A DNA stretch of 64,000 nt from GCA-003244245 sp050699875. GTDB lineage: Bacteria > Actinomycetota > Actinomycetes > Mycobacteriales > Pseudonocardiaceae. Position numbers and translations under genes: made by a program. The number at the start of each line of letters is the position of its first letter. The first letter of the stretch is position 1. Where the stretch lies: positions 21,620 to 85,619 of the forward strand of contig JBOHFX010000102.1 of the NCBI GenBank assembly GCA_050699875.1, in the 5' to 3' direction. The notes under the pieces are model-generated. The model was not told the origin of the DNA. It was given only the letters and a program-made list of their open reading frames with translations, and searched no databases. Below, in pieces: positions 54,455 to 62,979 of the stretch.

Positions 54455-55609
54455 ATGGCGCAGGGGAACGCCACCCGCGGAGCCCGGACTCGGCCCCGAC
54501 ACGGGCCAGCGAGAGTTCAGCAGGCGCATCCAGTCGACGACGACCTGCCCGCCGAGGTGCACCGTGAGCTAGCCGCGTTCCTCGATACCAAGCGCGACGA
54601 GGCGGCGCAGATCGACCCGCAGTTCGTCGCCGTGGTGGACACGCTGAGCGACTTCGTACTCGGTCCGGGCAAGCGGTTGCGCCCGACCTTTGCCTGGTGG
54701 GGCTGGCGAGGAGCGGGCGGCTCCCTGATCGACCCGCAAGCCCAGGCGGTGCTGAGGGCGGTCAGCGCGCTGGAGCTGATCCATGCCTGCGCCCTGGTGC
54801 ACGACGACCTGATAGACGATTCCGTCACCCGGCGCGGCGCACCGACAGTGCACGTGGACTTCGCGGTCCGGCACCGCACGGCCGGATGGCTGGGAATCCC
54901 GGAACGGTTCGGTGCGGCGACTGCCATCCTGCTCGGTGACATCGCGCTGGCGTGGGCCGACGACATGCTACGCGGAGCTGAACTGTGGCCCGACCAGCTC
55001 GCCAGAGCGCAGACGGTGTGGCAGGCGATGCGCACCGAGGTGCTTGCGGGGCAATACCTTGACATCCTCACCCAGGCCAGTGGCGACGAGACACCGGAGG
55101 CCGCGCTGCGGATCGACCGGTACAAGACCGCGGCCTACACCGTTGAGCGCCCGCTGCATCTGGGTGCCGCGATCGCCGGGGCGGACCCCGCGCTGGTGCA
55201 GGCCTACCGTCGCTTCGGCGCCGACATCGGTATCGCCTTCCAGCTGCGCGACGACCTGTTGGGCATGTTCGGCGATCCCCGGATCACCGGTAAGCCCGCC
55301 GGCGACGACCTGCGCGAGGGCAAACGCACGCTACTCCTCGCGTGTGGCCTGCGCGCGGCTGACGAGAAGCGCCAGACCGGCACCGCCGACCTGCTGCGCG
55401 GGGCCATCGGGAACCCGCACGCCGACGACCACACCGTGACCCAGGTCCGCGAGCTATTGATCGAACTCGGCGCGGTGGCCGAGGTCGAACGCCGGATCAC
55501 CACGCTCACTAACTCGGCACTGGGCAGCCTGTGCACCGCTGACTTGGCTGAGCCTGCCGGCACCCGGCTGGCTGAGCTTGCTGCGCAAGCCACCTGCAGG
55601 GTGCGCTGA
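54455..55609 (+). CDS. crtE: Geranylgeranyl / polyprenyl diphosphate synthase
   Basis: A 384-residue trans-prenyltransferase. The first Asp-rich motif is VHDDLIDDSVTRRGAPTVH (DDxxD), the second FQLRDDLLGMFGDPRITGKP (DDxxG/D). GPGKRLRPTFAW is the N-terminal signature. AGGAGG precedes ATG 54455. It makes C20 (or longer) prenyl diphosphate for phytoene synthase and perhaps for polyprenol. Similar to IdsA2 of M. tuberculosis in place and size. Confidence 0.9.
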   Translation: MAQGNATRGARTRPRHGPARVQQAHPVDDDLPAEVHRELAAFLDTKRDEAAQIDPQFVAVVDTLSDFVLGPGKRLRPTFAWWGWRGAGGSLIDPQAQAVLRAVSALELIHACALVHDDLIDDSVTRRGAPTVHVDFAVRHRTAGWLGIPERFGAATAILLGDIALAWADDMLRGAELWPDQLARAQTVWQAMRTEVLAGQYLDILTQASGDETPEAALRIDRYKTAAYTVERPLHLGAAIAGADPALVQAYRRFGADIGIAFQLRDDLLGMFGDPRITGKPAGDDLREGKRTLLLACGLRAADEKRQTGTADLLRGAIGNPHADDHTVTQVRELLIELGAVAEVERRITTLTNSALGSLCTADLAEPAGTRLAELAAQATCRVR

Positions 55610-55634
55610 CGCGACGCCGCGTAACGTGCACCGC

Positions 55635-57167
55635 GTGCGTACCGTGCCCGGACCCACCGACCACGTCGTCGTCGTCGGCGCCGGGCTGGCCGGGTTGTCC
55701 GCCACGCTGCACCTGCTCGGCGCCGGCCGTCGGGTGACCGTGCTGGAGGCCCAGCCGCACCCGGGCGGTCGAGCCGGTCGGATGGATCTTTCCGGTTACC
55801 GTGTCGATACCGGCCCCACGGTGCTGACCATGCCGGAGTTGGTCGACGAAGCGCTGGCCGCGGTGGGCGATTCGCTCGCCGCGCGAGTGGAACTAGTCGC
55901 GTTGCACCCCGCATACCGGGCCCGCTTTGCGGACGGGTCGGTGATCGACGTGCATACCGACGCCGACGCGATGGAGGAACAGGTCAAAGCGGCGGCAGGC
56001 GCGGCGGAGGCGAACGGCTACCGACGGCTGCGAAACTGGCTCACCCGGCTGTACCAGGTGGAGATCGGCCGATTCATCGGCGGCAACTTCGACTCCCCGC
56101 TGGACCTGGTCGCAGGCCGGGAAGCCGTTCGTGACCTGGCCACGCTGGCTGCGCTGGGCGGCTTCGGACGGCTGGGACCCCAAGTCGGCCGGTTCCTGAA
56201 GGATCAGCGGTTGCAGCGGCTGTTCTCCTTCCAGGCGCTCTATGCCGGGGTGCCCCCGCAACGCGCCCTCGGCGCCTATGCAGTGATCGCCTACATGGAC
56301 ACCGTGGCCGGGGTCTGGTTCCCCCGCGGGGGAATGCAGGCGCTGCCGCAGGCGCTCGCCGACGCGGCTTCCGACGTCGGCGCCGAACTTCGCTACAACA
56401 CCACAGTGACCGCACTGGAGCACTCCGGGGAGCGAATCACCGCAGTGCATACCGCCGAGGGCGAACGGGTTGGCGCCGATGCGGTGGTCCTCACGCCAGA
56501 TCTACCAGTGGTGCATCGGTTGCTCGGCCGGGTGCCGCGGCGGCTGGTGCCGCTGCGCTGGTCGCCCTCGGCGGTGGTACTGCACGCCGGAGTGCAGCCG
56601 GGCAGCGGACCGGGCTGGACGGAGCTGGCGCACCATACGATCTTCTTCGGCGAGGCGTGGGAGCGCACCTTCGACGAGATCATCTACCACGGACGGCTCA
56701 TGACCGACCCATCGCTGCTGATCACTCGGCCTACCGCCACCGACTCGAGCCTGGCCCCCGACGGCCGCGAGCTGCTCTACATTCTCGCGCCCTGCCCCAA
56801 CCTGCACACCGCACCGCTGGACTGGGCGACTCTCGGGTCGGCCTACCGCGACGAGCTGGTCGAGACGCTGGAGCGCCGCGGGCTGGACGGCCTTGGTGAC
56901 GCCATCGAGGTCGAGCACCTGGTCACCCCGGCCGACTGGGCGGCCCAAGGTCTCGCGGTGGGCACGCCGTTCTCCGCGGCACATACCTTCGCTCAGACCG
57001 GTCCCTTCCGCCCATCGAATCTGGTGCGCGGGCGGACCAACGTGGTGCTCGCCGGCTGCGGCACGACACCCGGGGTGGGAGTGCCCACCGCATTCATCTC
57101 CGGCAAGCTCGCCGCCGGCCGGATCACCGCCGCAGGAGCCCGCCGGCGCGCTGCGATGAGCGGTTGA
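55635..57167 (+). CDS. crtI: Phytoene desaturase
   Basis: A 510-residue flavoprotein that desaturates phytoene, usually to lycopene. The N-terminal FAD loop is HVVVVGAGLAGLSATLHLL, followed by GGRAGRMDLSGYRVDTGPT. The C-terminal signature is AGCGTTPGVGVPTAFISGKLAA. GTG 55635 is the chosen start; GTG 55626 is possible. It overlaps the next gene (TTGA). Confidence 0.92.
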   Translation: MRTVPGPTDHVVVVGAGLAGLSATLHLLGAGRRVTVLEAQPHPGGRAGRMDLSGYRVDTGPTVLTMPELVDEALAAVGDSLAARVELVALHPAYRARFADGSVIDVHTDADAMEEQVKAAAGAAEANGYRRLRNWLTRLYQVEIGRFIGGNFDSPLDLVAGREAVRDLATLAALGGFGRLGPQVGRFLKDQRLQRLFSFQALYAGVPPQRALGAYAVIAYMDTVAGVWFPRGGMQALPQALADAASDVGAELRYNTTVTALEHSGERITAVHTAEGERVGADAVVLTPDLPVVHRLLGRVPRRLVPLRWSPSAVVLHAGVQPGSGPGWTELAHHTIFFGEAWERTFDEIIYHGRLMTDPSLLITRPTATDSSLAPDGRELLYILAPCPNLHTAPLDWATLGSAYRDELVETLERRGLDGLGDAIEVEHLVTPADWAAQGLAVGTPFSAAHTFAQTGPFRPSNLVRGRTNVVLAGCGTTPGVGVPTAFISGKLAAGRITAAGARRRAAMSG

Positions 57168-58741
57168 GAACACGCGTGTCAGCCAAGAGCGGGGTCAGCT
57201 ACGGGCCGTTCGATCCGACTTCCGGTGCAGCCTCCGTTCGGGCCGAACCCCCCCTGCTCCTAGACCGGCTACGGCCGAACCGGCTGTTGTCGGGAACGGT
57301 ACTGCTCGGGCTGGCCGGTTCGGTGCTGGCGGCCACCATGGCGGTGGGGGCCGGCGGCACGCTCGTCACCGACCCCTTGATCGCCGGGGGCCCGCTGTCC
57401 TGGATCCGCTACGGGCACGGCCGCGACCTCGCCACCGTGGCGCTCTACCTCGGCGTCGGGATGATCGTGTGGGCCTGGGTGCGCCTGGGCCGCGACGTGC
57501 TGGGCGGCACCGCGACTGCGCAGCAGGTGAAGGTCGCCGCGGCGGTGTGGGCGGCACCGATGTTGCTGTCACCGCCGCTGTTCACCAGGGACGTGTACAG
57601 CTACCTGGGGCAGGGTGCACTCGCGTTGCGGGGACTGGATCCTTACGTGGTCGGGCCCTCGAAGCTGCCGCCGGGGGCCATCGCCGACAACGTGCATTAC
57701 GTCTGGCAGACCACCCCGGCGCCGTACGGCCCGCTGTTCATCGTCATCGCCAAGACGATGAACTGGTTGACCGGCGAGGGGCTCGTCCTCGGCGTGATCG
57801 GCATGCGGTTGGTGCTTCTCAGCGGCTTGGCCCTGCTGGTCTTCGCCCTGCCCAGGTTGGCCGACCAGCTCGGTGGCAATTCCACCGTCACGCTGTGGTT
57901 GGTGATCGCCAATCCGATGATCGTGGTGCATCTGATCGGTGGACCGCACAACGACCTACTGATGATCGGTCTGCTGGCGACGGGCACGGCGCTGGTCCTG
58001 GTGCGCCGGCACGTCGCCGGGATTGCGATGGTCACCACGGCGATGGCGGTGAAGGCATCGGCGGGGATCGCGTTGCCGTTCCTGGTCTGGATCTGGGCTG
58101 CTCGCCTGCCTGGAAACCGGCGCGCGCAACTGATGCGGGCGGGCGCCGGCAGCCTGGCGGTGTTCGCCACGATGTTCACCGGAATCACCCTGCTGTCCGG
58201 CGTCGGCCTTGGCTGGATCCCCGCCCTGGACGCACCGTCGCTCATCGTCAATTGGATGTCCCTGCCCACCGCCGCCGGGCAGCTCGCACACACGCTGGCG
58301 TCGCCGCTCGGTGACCTCAGCAACCGCCCGTTCATCGGGGTCTGCCGGTGGCTCGGCGCTGGGGTTCTCCTGGCCATCCTCGCTCGGCAGTGGTGGCTGG
58401 CAAGGGCCGGCGGGCCGCCGGCCGTGCGGCGTGCCGCCGTAGTACTGCTGTGGTCGGCACTGCTGGCACCGGCCACGCTGCCCTGGTATTTCACCTGGGC
58501 ATTGGTCCTCGGCGCGGCTCTGGCGTGGCCGCGACGTTCGCTGGCATGGGCGGTCGCCGGTTCCACCTGGCTCGTGCTGTGCACTTATCCCACCGGGCAG
58601 GATGCGTTCACGTCCTTGCCATACCAGCTCAGTGTGTTGGCGGTGTCGCTGGTCGCGGCGACCGCACTGCTGCGCCGCGATCCGCTTGGCATGCGTGGGC
58701 GCACACCACTTCGCCATCCAGTACCAGCGGGCCCGGAATGA
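57164..58741 (+). CDS. Polyprenol-phosphomannose-dependent alpha-1,6-mannosyltransferase (MptA/MptB family)
   Basis: A 521-525-residue GT-C membrane enzyme with about 12 helices. LFTRDVYSYLGQGALALRG has the catalytic Asp-containing loop of the family, and FDPTSG precedes the first helix. It extends the mannan of lipomannan or lipoarabinomannan-type lipoglycans outside the membrane. TTG 57164 overlaps the crtI stop; GTG 57176 is an alternative. The position after an idsA-like gene matches Rv2174 (mptA), but here two carotenoid genes flank it. Confidence 0.88.
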   Translation: MRTRVSAKSGVSYGPFDPTSGAASVRAEPPLLLDRLRPNRLLSGTVLLGLAGSVLAATMAVGAGGTLVTDPLIAGGPLSWIRYGHGRDLATVALYLGVGMIVWAWVRLGRDVLGGTATAQQVKVAAAVWAAPMLLSPPLFTRDVYSYLGQGALALRGLDPYVVGPSKLPPGAIADNVHYVWQTTPAPYGPLFIVIAKTMNWLTGEGLVLGVIGMRLVLLSGLALLVFALPRLADQLGGNSTVTLWLVIANPMIVVHLIGGPHNDLLMIGLLATGTALVLVRRHVAGIAMVTTAMAVKASAGIALPFLVWIWAARLPGNRRAQLMRAGAGSLAVFATMFTGITLLSGVGLGWIPALDAPSLIVNWMSLPTAAGQLAHTLASPLGDLSNRPFIGVCRWLGAGVLLAILARQWWLARAGGPPAVRRAAVVLLWSALLAPATLPWYFTWALVLGAALAWPRRSLAWAVAGSTWLVLCTYPTGQDAFTSLPYQLSVLAVSLVAATALLRRDPLGMRGRTPLRHPVPAGPE

Positions 58742-59694
58742 GCCGGGAGCTCGACGCGGCCGGCGTAACCGACCCTGCGCTGCGGGTCTCCTACACCCGA
58801 TGCCGGGAACTCAACGCCGCCCACGGCCGCACCTATTTCTTGGCGACCAGGCTGCTACCACCCGGTCGACGCCCGGCGATCCATGCCCTTTACGGGCTGG
58901 CCCGCTATGCCGACGACATCGTCGACGACCTCTCCGACACCCGGCCATGGCCGCAGCGCCTCGTGCAGCTGGACGCCGTGTCCCGGGAGCTGCGTGCAGG
59001 GCTGGAGCGGGGTCACTCGGACCATCCGGTGCTGGCCGCACCCGTGCACACGGCGATTCGCTATCAGATCGATCCACAACACTTCACGGATTTCATGGCC
59101 TCGATGGCGATGGATCGGCCGGTGGAGCAGGGTGGGATTGCCGGATACCGGACGTTCGACGAGCTGGCCCGCTACGTGCACGGCTCGGCGGCCGTGATCG
59201 GGCTGCAGGTGCTGCCGATCCTGGGTACCGTGGTCGCCCGGGAGCGGGCTGAGCCGCACGCCGCCGCGCTCGGTATCGCCTTCCAGATCACCAACTTCCT
59301 CCGCGACATCGGGGAGGACCTCGACCGCGGGCGGGTTTACCTGCCCTCCGACGAGCTGGCTGCGTTCGGCGTGGACCGGCAGCTGCTGAGTTGGTGCCGC
59401 CGCACCGAACGATCCGATCCTCGGGTAGTCCGCGCGCTGGCCTACCTGGTGGCGCGCACCCGGGCGATCTATCGAAGGGCAGCGCCGGGGATCCCGATGC
59501 TTGCCCCAGTGTCCCGCGCCTGCGTAGCTACGGCGTACCACTTGTATGGCGGCATCCTGGACGAGATCCACACGGCCGGCTACCACGTGCTGTCGCGTCG
59601 CGTTGCGGTGCCACGCCACCGCCGGCTCGCCGTCGCCGTGCCTGGCCTGAGCCGGGCGCTGCTGGCGCGGACGCGGCGACAGGCACACGCGTGA
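58738..59694 (+). CDS. crtB: Phytoene synthase
   Basis: A 318-residue squalene/phytoene synthase. YARYADDIVDDLSD-type motif (ARYADDIVDD) and RDIGEDLDRGRVYLPSDEL are the two Asp-rich signatures, and YFLATRLLPPGRRPA the N-terminal block. It condenses two GGPP to phytoene. ATG 58738 overlaps the mannosyltransferase stop. With crtE and crtI it can give lycopene; no cyclase is in view. Confidence 0.93.
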   Translation: MSRELDAAGVTDPALRVSYTRCRELNAAHGRTYFLATRLLPPGRRPAIHALYGLARYADDIVDDLSDTRPWPQRLVQLDAVSRELRAGLERGHSDHPVLAAPVHTAIRYQIDPQHFTDFMASMAMDRPVEQGGIAGYRTFDELARYVHGSAAVIGLQVLPILGTVVARERAEPHAAALGIAFQITNFLRDIGEDLDRGRVYLPSDELAAFGVDRQLLSWCRRTERSDPRVVRALAYLVARTRAIYRRAAPGIPMLAPVSRACVATAYHLYGGILDEIHTAGYHVLSRRVAVPRHRRLAVAVPGLSRALLARTRRQAHA

Positions 59695-59729
59695 GCGGAC
59701 TTCGTCCCGCGCGCCTCGCCATTCGGCGA

Positions 59730-60866
59730 CTAATCCAGTTGATAGACACGTCTGGCGTTGTCGGCGCCCACCATCTGAGCGACGCGTACCGCGTCGGCAC
59801 ATGACCACTCCCCCGACTCCACCCACTCGCCGAGGATGCTGATCATGGCATGGCGCCACAGCACAGCGCCGAGATGATGAAGCTCGGCGGGGCCCCATGC
59901 ATCGGAGGAGAACAGCACCTTGCCGAAGGGCGCCACTTCCAGCGATTCCGCCACGATCGCACGGGACCGCGCACCGGTGTAGTTCACCGCCAACCCGACG
60001 TCCAGGTACACCTGCGGGAACACGTGGGCAAGGTAGCCCGCGGTGCGGTGATAGGGGTAGCAGTGCAGCAGCATCACCGGCACTTGGCGATGCTGCACCC
60101 GGCGGAGGAAATCGGTCATGAGCGACGGGTCGCAGCGGTGCAGGGTCAGGTCAGGATCCCCGTACCCGACGTGGAACTGCAGGGGCAGGCCGCGTTCGAC
60201 GCCCATCCAGAGCAGGTGGCGCAGCAATATCGGATCAGTCAGGCGCAGCTCGCCGACCTCGCGCTGCCGCAGCCACTGCCCGGCAGCGCGGCGCACTTCG
60301 GTGGCGCCGGGTGGTTCAGGGTCGAAGTCGAGGCCATAACGGTAGGCGATGACGGATTTGAGCCCCACGGCGTGCCTGGACCGGTCGTCCAAAGTGGAGG
60401 CAAACCGATCGGTGAACCCGGCTGCGGTCACACCGCTTGCCGCTACCTCCTCGGCGACGGACTCCAGGCGCACGATCTCCAACGCGGTCGCTGCGGATAC
60501 GGCGGCCATCTCGGAGGGTCGCAGGGTCTGATCAGCTCGGTAGCCCGTCTCGACCAGGAACCACCCGACGCCGCTGGCAGCGAGCAGCCGACGGCTCGAC
60601 TCCTGCGCACCGAGTTCCCGCCTGCGAGCCAGGTATGTACTGGCGTCCGCGTGCGGGGGTAGGTCCAACACCGGAGCGCACCAGCGGCGCACCGCGAAGC
60701 CCAACTGGGAATCCAAGTGCGTCGTATCCCCAGGCGGCGGCCACGGGGACTCGCTGAAGCCGGCCTCGAATGCGGCGCCGTCGACATCGCTCGTCATGGC
60801 GCCGTGAACGTGATGGTCTACCAGGCGCAGTGTCTCTACGGCGGCGCGCAGCGCGTCAACGCTCAC
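59730..60866 (-). CDS. Amidohydrolase family protein (FluG-N-like)
   Basis: A 378-residue TIM-barrel amidohydrolase. The N-terminal metal motif is LRLVDHHVHGAM (HxH), then VGLKSVIAYRYGLDFDP, LQFHVGYGDPDLTLHRCDP, MLLHCYPYHRTAGYLAH and LFSSDAWGPAELHHLGA. The last Asp is the metal and catalytic residue. It resembles the amidohydrolase part of FluG and gamma-glutamyl-amide hydrolases. GTG 60866 overlaps the SRPBCC stop (GTGA). Substrate unknown. Confidence 0.87.
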   Translation of the reverse strand: MSVDALRAAVETLRLVDHHVHGAMTSDVDGAAFEAGFSESPWPPPGDTTHLDSQLGFAVRRWCAPVLDLPPHADASTYLARRRELGAQESSRRLLAASGVGWFLVETGYRADQTLRPSEMAAVSAATALEIVRLESVAEEVAASGVTAAGFTDRFASTLDDRSRHAVGLKSVIAYRYGLDFDPEPPGATEVRRAAGQWLRQREVGELRLTDPILLRHLLWMGVERGLPLQFHVGYGDPDLTLHRCDPSLMTDFLRRVQHRQVPVMLLHCYPYHRTAGYLAHVFPQVYLDVGLAVNYTGARSRAIVAESLEVAPFGKVLFSSDAWGPAELHHLGAVLWRHAMISILGEWVESGEWSCADAVRVAQMVGADNARRVYQLD

Positions 60867-61309
60867 GCCGACGTTGTGGCTTGCGCATACGCTGCCAGCC
60901 CTTGCGCGGACTGCTTGACGTACCGCCCAATGCCCCAACGCCACAGCCAGCCGGTGCCGGGCACCTGCGGCGTGAACGAGATGTGCCAGCGGATCGTGGT
61001 CCCCCCCTCGGCCGGTTCAAGATCGAGGTCTGCGCGGTAATCGTGTCCTGGAAGCCCGGACAGATGCAGGTAGCTGAACTTGCGATCGGGGATCACCTCT
61101 ACCACCTGGTCCCGGCCAGTCACCTTGCCCTGACGAAAGATCCTAATCGCGCCGATTCCTTCGGGCTCTAGCTCACCGGGCCGCTCCGACTGGAACGACT
61201 CGATCGACGTCCACCTCGGCCAGCTGGCGCCGTCCCGCAGCAGCGCGTACACGGCGTTGGCCTCAGCGCAGGTGTGGACCCGGATGTCGATGTGCTGCCT
61301 ACGAACCAT
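60863..61309 (-). CDS. SRPBCC-family (START-like) ligand-binding protein
   Basis: A 148-residue polyketide-cyclase/SRPBCC fold: VRRQHIDIRVHTCAEANAVYALLRD, WPRWTSIESFQSERPGEL, and GGTTIRWHISFTPQVPGTGW. It may bind a small hydrophobic molecule. It is co-translated with the amidohydrolase and is divergent from the TetR gene; its start codon lies inside the TetR-type palindrome. Confidence 0.83.
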   Translation of the reverse strand: MVRRQHIDIRVHTCAEANAVYALLRDGASWPRWTSIESFQSERPGELEPEGIGAIRIFRQGKVTGRDQVVEVIPDRKFSYLHLSGLPGHDYRADLDLEPAEGGTTIRWHISFTPQVPGTGWLWRWGIGRYVKQSAQGLAAYAQATTSA

Positions 61310-61332
61310 TCGGTACATGTACCATTTGGTTC
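61303..61332. promoter_or_regulatory. 30-bp palindromic operator, TetR type
   Basis: Outer arms GAACCA (61303-61308) and TGGTTC (61327-61332) and the core GGTACATGTACC (61312-61323) share one dyad centre at 61317.5; only three base pairs of 15 do not match. It covers the SRPBCC start codon (61309) and is 39 bp before the TetR start, so it can repress both directions. Confidence 0.8.
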
Positions 61333-61370
61333 AGTGGATGGCAACGGGGTAGGGGAGAAGGCTCGCTGAG

Positions 61371-61940
61371 ATGACCGCCCCGAAGCAGCGCCTGCTGGCC
61401 GATGCCGTCGAATACCTGGCGACCAACGGTGCCGGTGACGTCAGCCTGCGTCAGCTGGCCGCTGCGCTCGGCACCAGTCACCGGATGCTCATCTACCACT
61501 TCGGTTCGAAGGACGGGCTGCTCATCGAAGTCGTCCGGACGATGGAGCAACGTCAACGCGACATCTTCGCCGAGCTCGAGCTCGATCCCGATGTAGCCGG
61601 GCCGGACATCGCTCGGCGGTTCTGGCAGCGGCTGACCGATCCGGCGATGTGGCCACACGAGCGCCTGTTCTTCGAGATGTATGGCCGGGCACTCCAGGGC
61701 GATCCGTGCGCAACTCCGTTGCTGGGCGGCATTGTCGAAAGTTGGCTGGGGCCGCTGACCGAATGGAACCGCAGCCAGGGCATCCCCGCACCGGCGGCAG
61801 GAGCGAGCGCACGCCTTGGAGTCGCTGTTGCCCGCGGCTTGCTGCTCGATCTGCTGACCACCGGAGATCGCGAGGGCGTCGATGCGGCCATGGAGCAGTT
61901 CATCGCCATGTATGAGGCGATGACGAAGGAGTATTCCTAG
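61371..61940 (+). CDS. TetR/AcrR-family transcriptional regulator
   Basis: A 189-residue regulator with N-terminal HTH (VSLRQLAAALGTSHRMLIYHF) and a helical C-terminal ligand domain. ATG 61371 follows GGGGAGAAGG. It probably represses itself with the methyltransferase and the divergent SRPBCC-amidohydrolase pair through the palindrome. The inducer is unknown. Confidence 0.9.
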   Translation: MTAPKQRLLADAVEYLATNGAGDVSLRQLAAALGTSHRMLIYHFGSKDGLLIEVVRTMEQRQRDIFAELELDPDVAGPDIARRFWQRLTDPAMWPHERLFFEMYGRALQGDPCATPLLGGIVESWLGPLTEWNRSQGIPAPAAGASARLGVAVARGLLLDLLTTGDREGVDAAMEQFIAMYEAMTKEYS

Positions 61941-61944
61941 AGAC

Positions 61945-62979
61945 ATGAGAGACTCATCCGGGTCGGTGCTCGGTTCCGCGGTGTCCGGCGCCGCGATCGT
62001 CACGCTCGCCATGAAGCCGGACGCACCGCGTGTCGTGCGGTGGGCGCTATGGGCTTGCACGTCACTGGGGACAGCGGTCGCCGCCAACCAGCTCGCCGGC
62101 AAGCCGGTGCCATTCCTACGGTGGTCGGTGCTGCGAATGATGCTTGGGCAGCGGCGGCTGTTCAAGGAGTGGCAGGTCGGTGACGGGCGCGAGAAGGCAC
62201 TCGCCACTCATGTGGTGACACACGCTCGGCGGGGAGACCTCGACGATGTGATCCGCGTGATCGACGACTTCTGCTACCACCGCAGCTTCATGATGAACAT
62301 AGGGGACGAGAAGGGCGAGATTCTCGACCGCGCGGTGCAACGCACCCAGCCGCACCGTCTCCTGGAGTTGGGCACCTACTGTGGTTACAGCGCGTTGCGA
62401 ACGATCCGTGCCATGCCCAGCGATGCCCACCTTTACTCGATCGAGTTCAGCCCTGCGAACGCCGACATCGCCCGCCGGATCTGGGATCACGCCGGCGTCG
62501 GCGACCGCGTGACGGTCGTCGTCGGCTATCTCGGCGATGGCGGGTCCACATTGGACCGGCTGCAGACCGAGCACGGCTTCACCGACGGCAGCCTCGACCT
62601 TGTGTTCGTCGATCACGACAAGGCCGCGTACCTGCCCGATGTTCAGCACATGCTGCGCCACGGCTGGCTACATCCGGGTTCGGTCGTGGTGGCCGACAAC
62701 GTGAAGTACCCCGGAGCGCCGGAGTATCGGGCGTACATGACCGAGCAGGAAGGCAAGAGCTGGCGCACAACGGAGCATCGCACGCACCTGGAGTACCAGT
62801 CGCTCTTCACGGATTTGGTGCTCGAATCGGAGTACCTGGGCGGCTGGATGCAGTCAGTGCCACTCAATGTGGAAAATCTCTCAGCGGCGCTGGGCAGCGT
62901 GCCGGGGTCGGGCGGTGAGGCCACTGGTGGCGGGCATAGCCCGTCGCGACGAAGGCTGACTCGGCGGCCCGGAGTGTGA
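61945..62979 (+). CDS. SAM-dependent O-methyltransferase (catechol OMT type)
   Basis: A 344-residue protein. The N-terminus has a hydrophobic segment (about residues 8-45) that may associate with membrane. The class I core is HRLLELGTYCGYSALRTI (motif I), YSIEFSPANADIARRIW, LDLVFVDHDKAAYLPDV (acidic metal-binding region) and VVVADNVKYPGAPEY. Resembles catechol O-methyltransferases. The tail of about 40 residues is Gly/Arg-rich and overlaps the convergent DUF4142 gene by 99 bp. It begins 4 bp after the TetR stop. Confidence 0.87.
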   Translation: MRDSSGSVLGSAVSGAAIVTLAMKPDAPRVVRWALWACTSLGTAVAANQLAGKPVPFLRWSVLRMMLGQRRLFKEWQVGDGREKALATHVVTHARRGDLDDVIRVIDDFCYHRSFMMNIGDEKGEILDRAVQRTQPHRLLELGTYCGYSALRTIRAMPSDAHLYSIEFSPANADIARRIWDHAGVGDRVTVVVGYLGDGGSTLDRLQTEHGFTDGSLDLVFVDHDKAAYLPDVQHMLRHGWLHPGSVVVADNVKYPGAPEYRAYMTEQEGKSWRTTEHRTHLEYQSLFTDLVLESEYLGGWMQSVPLNVENLSAALGSVPGSGGEATGGGHSPSRRRLTRRPGV

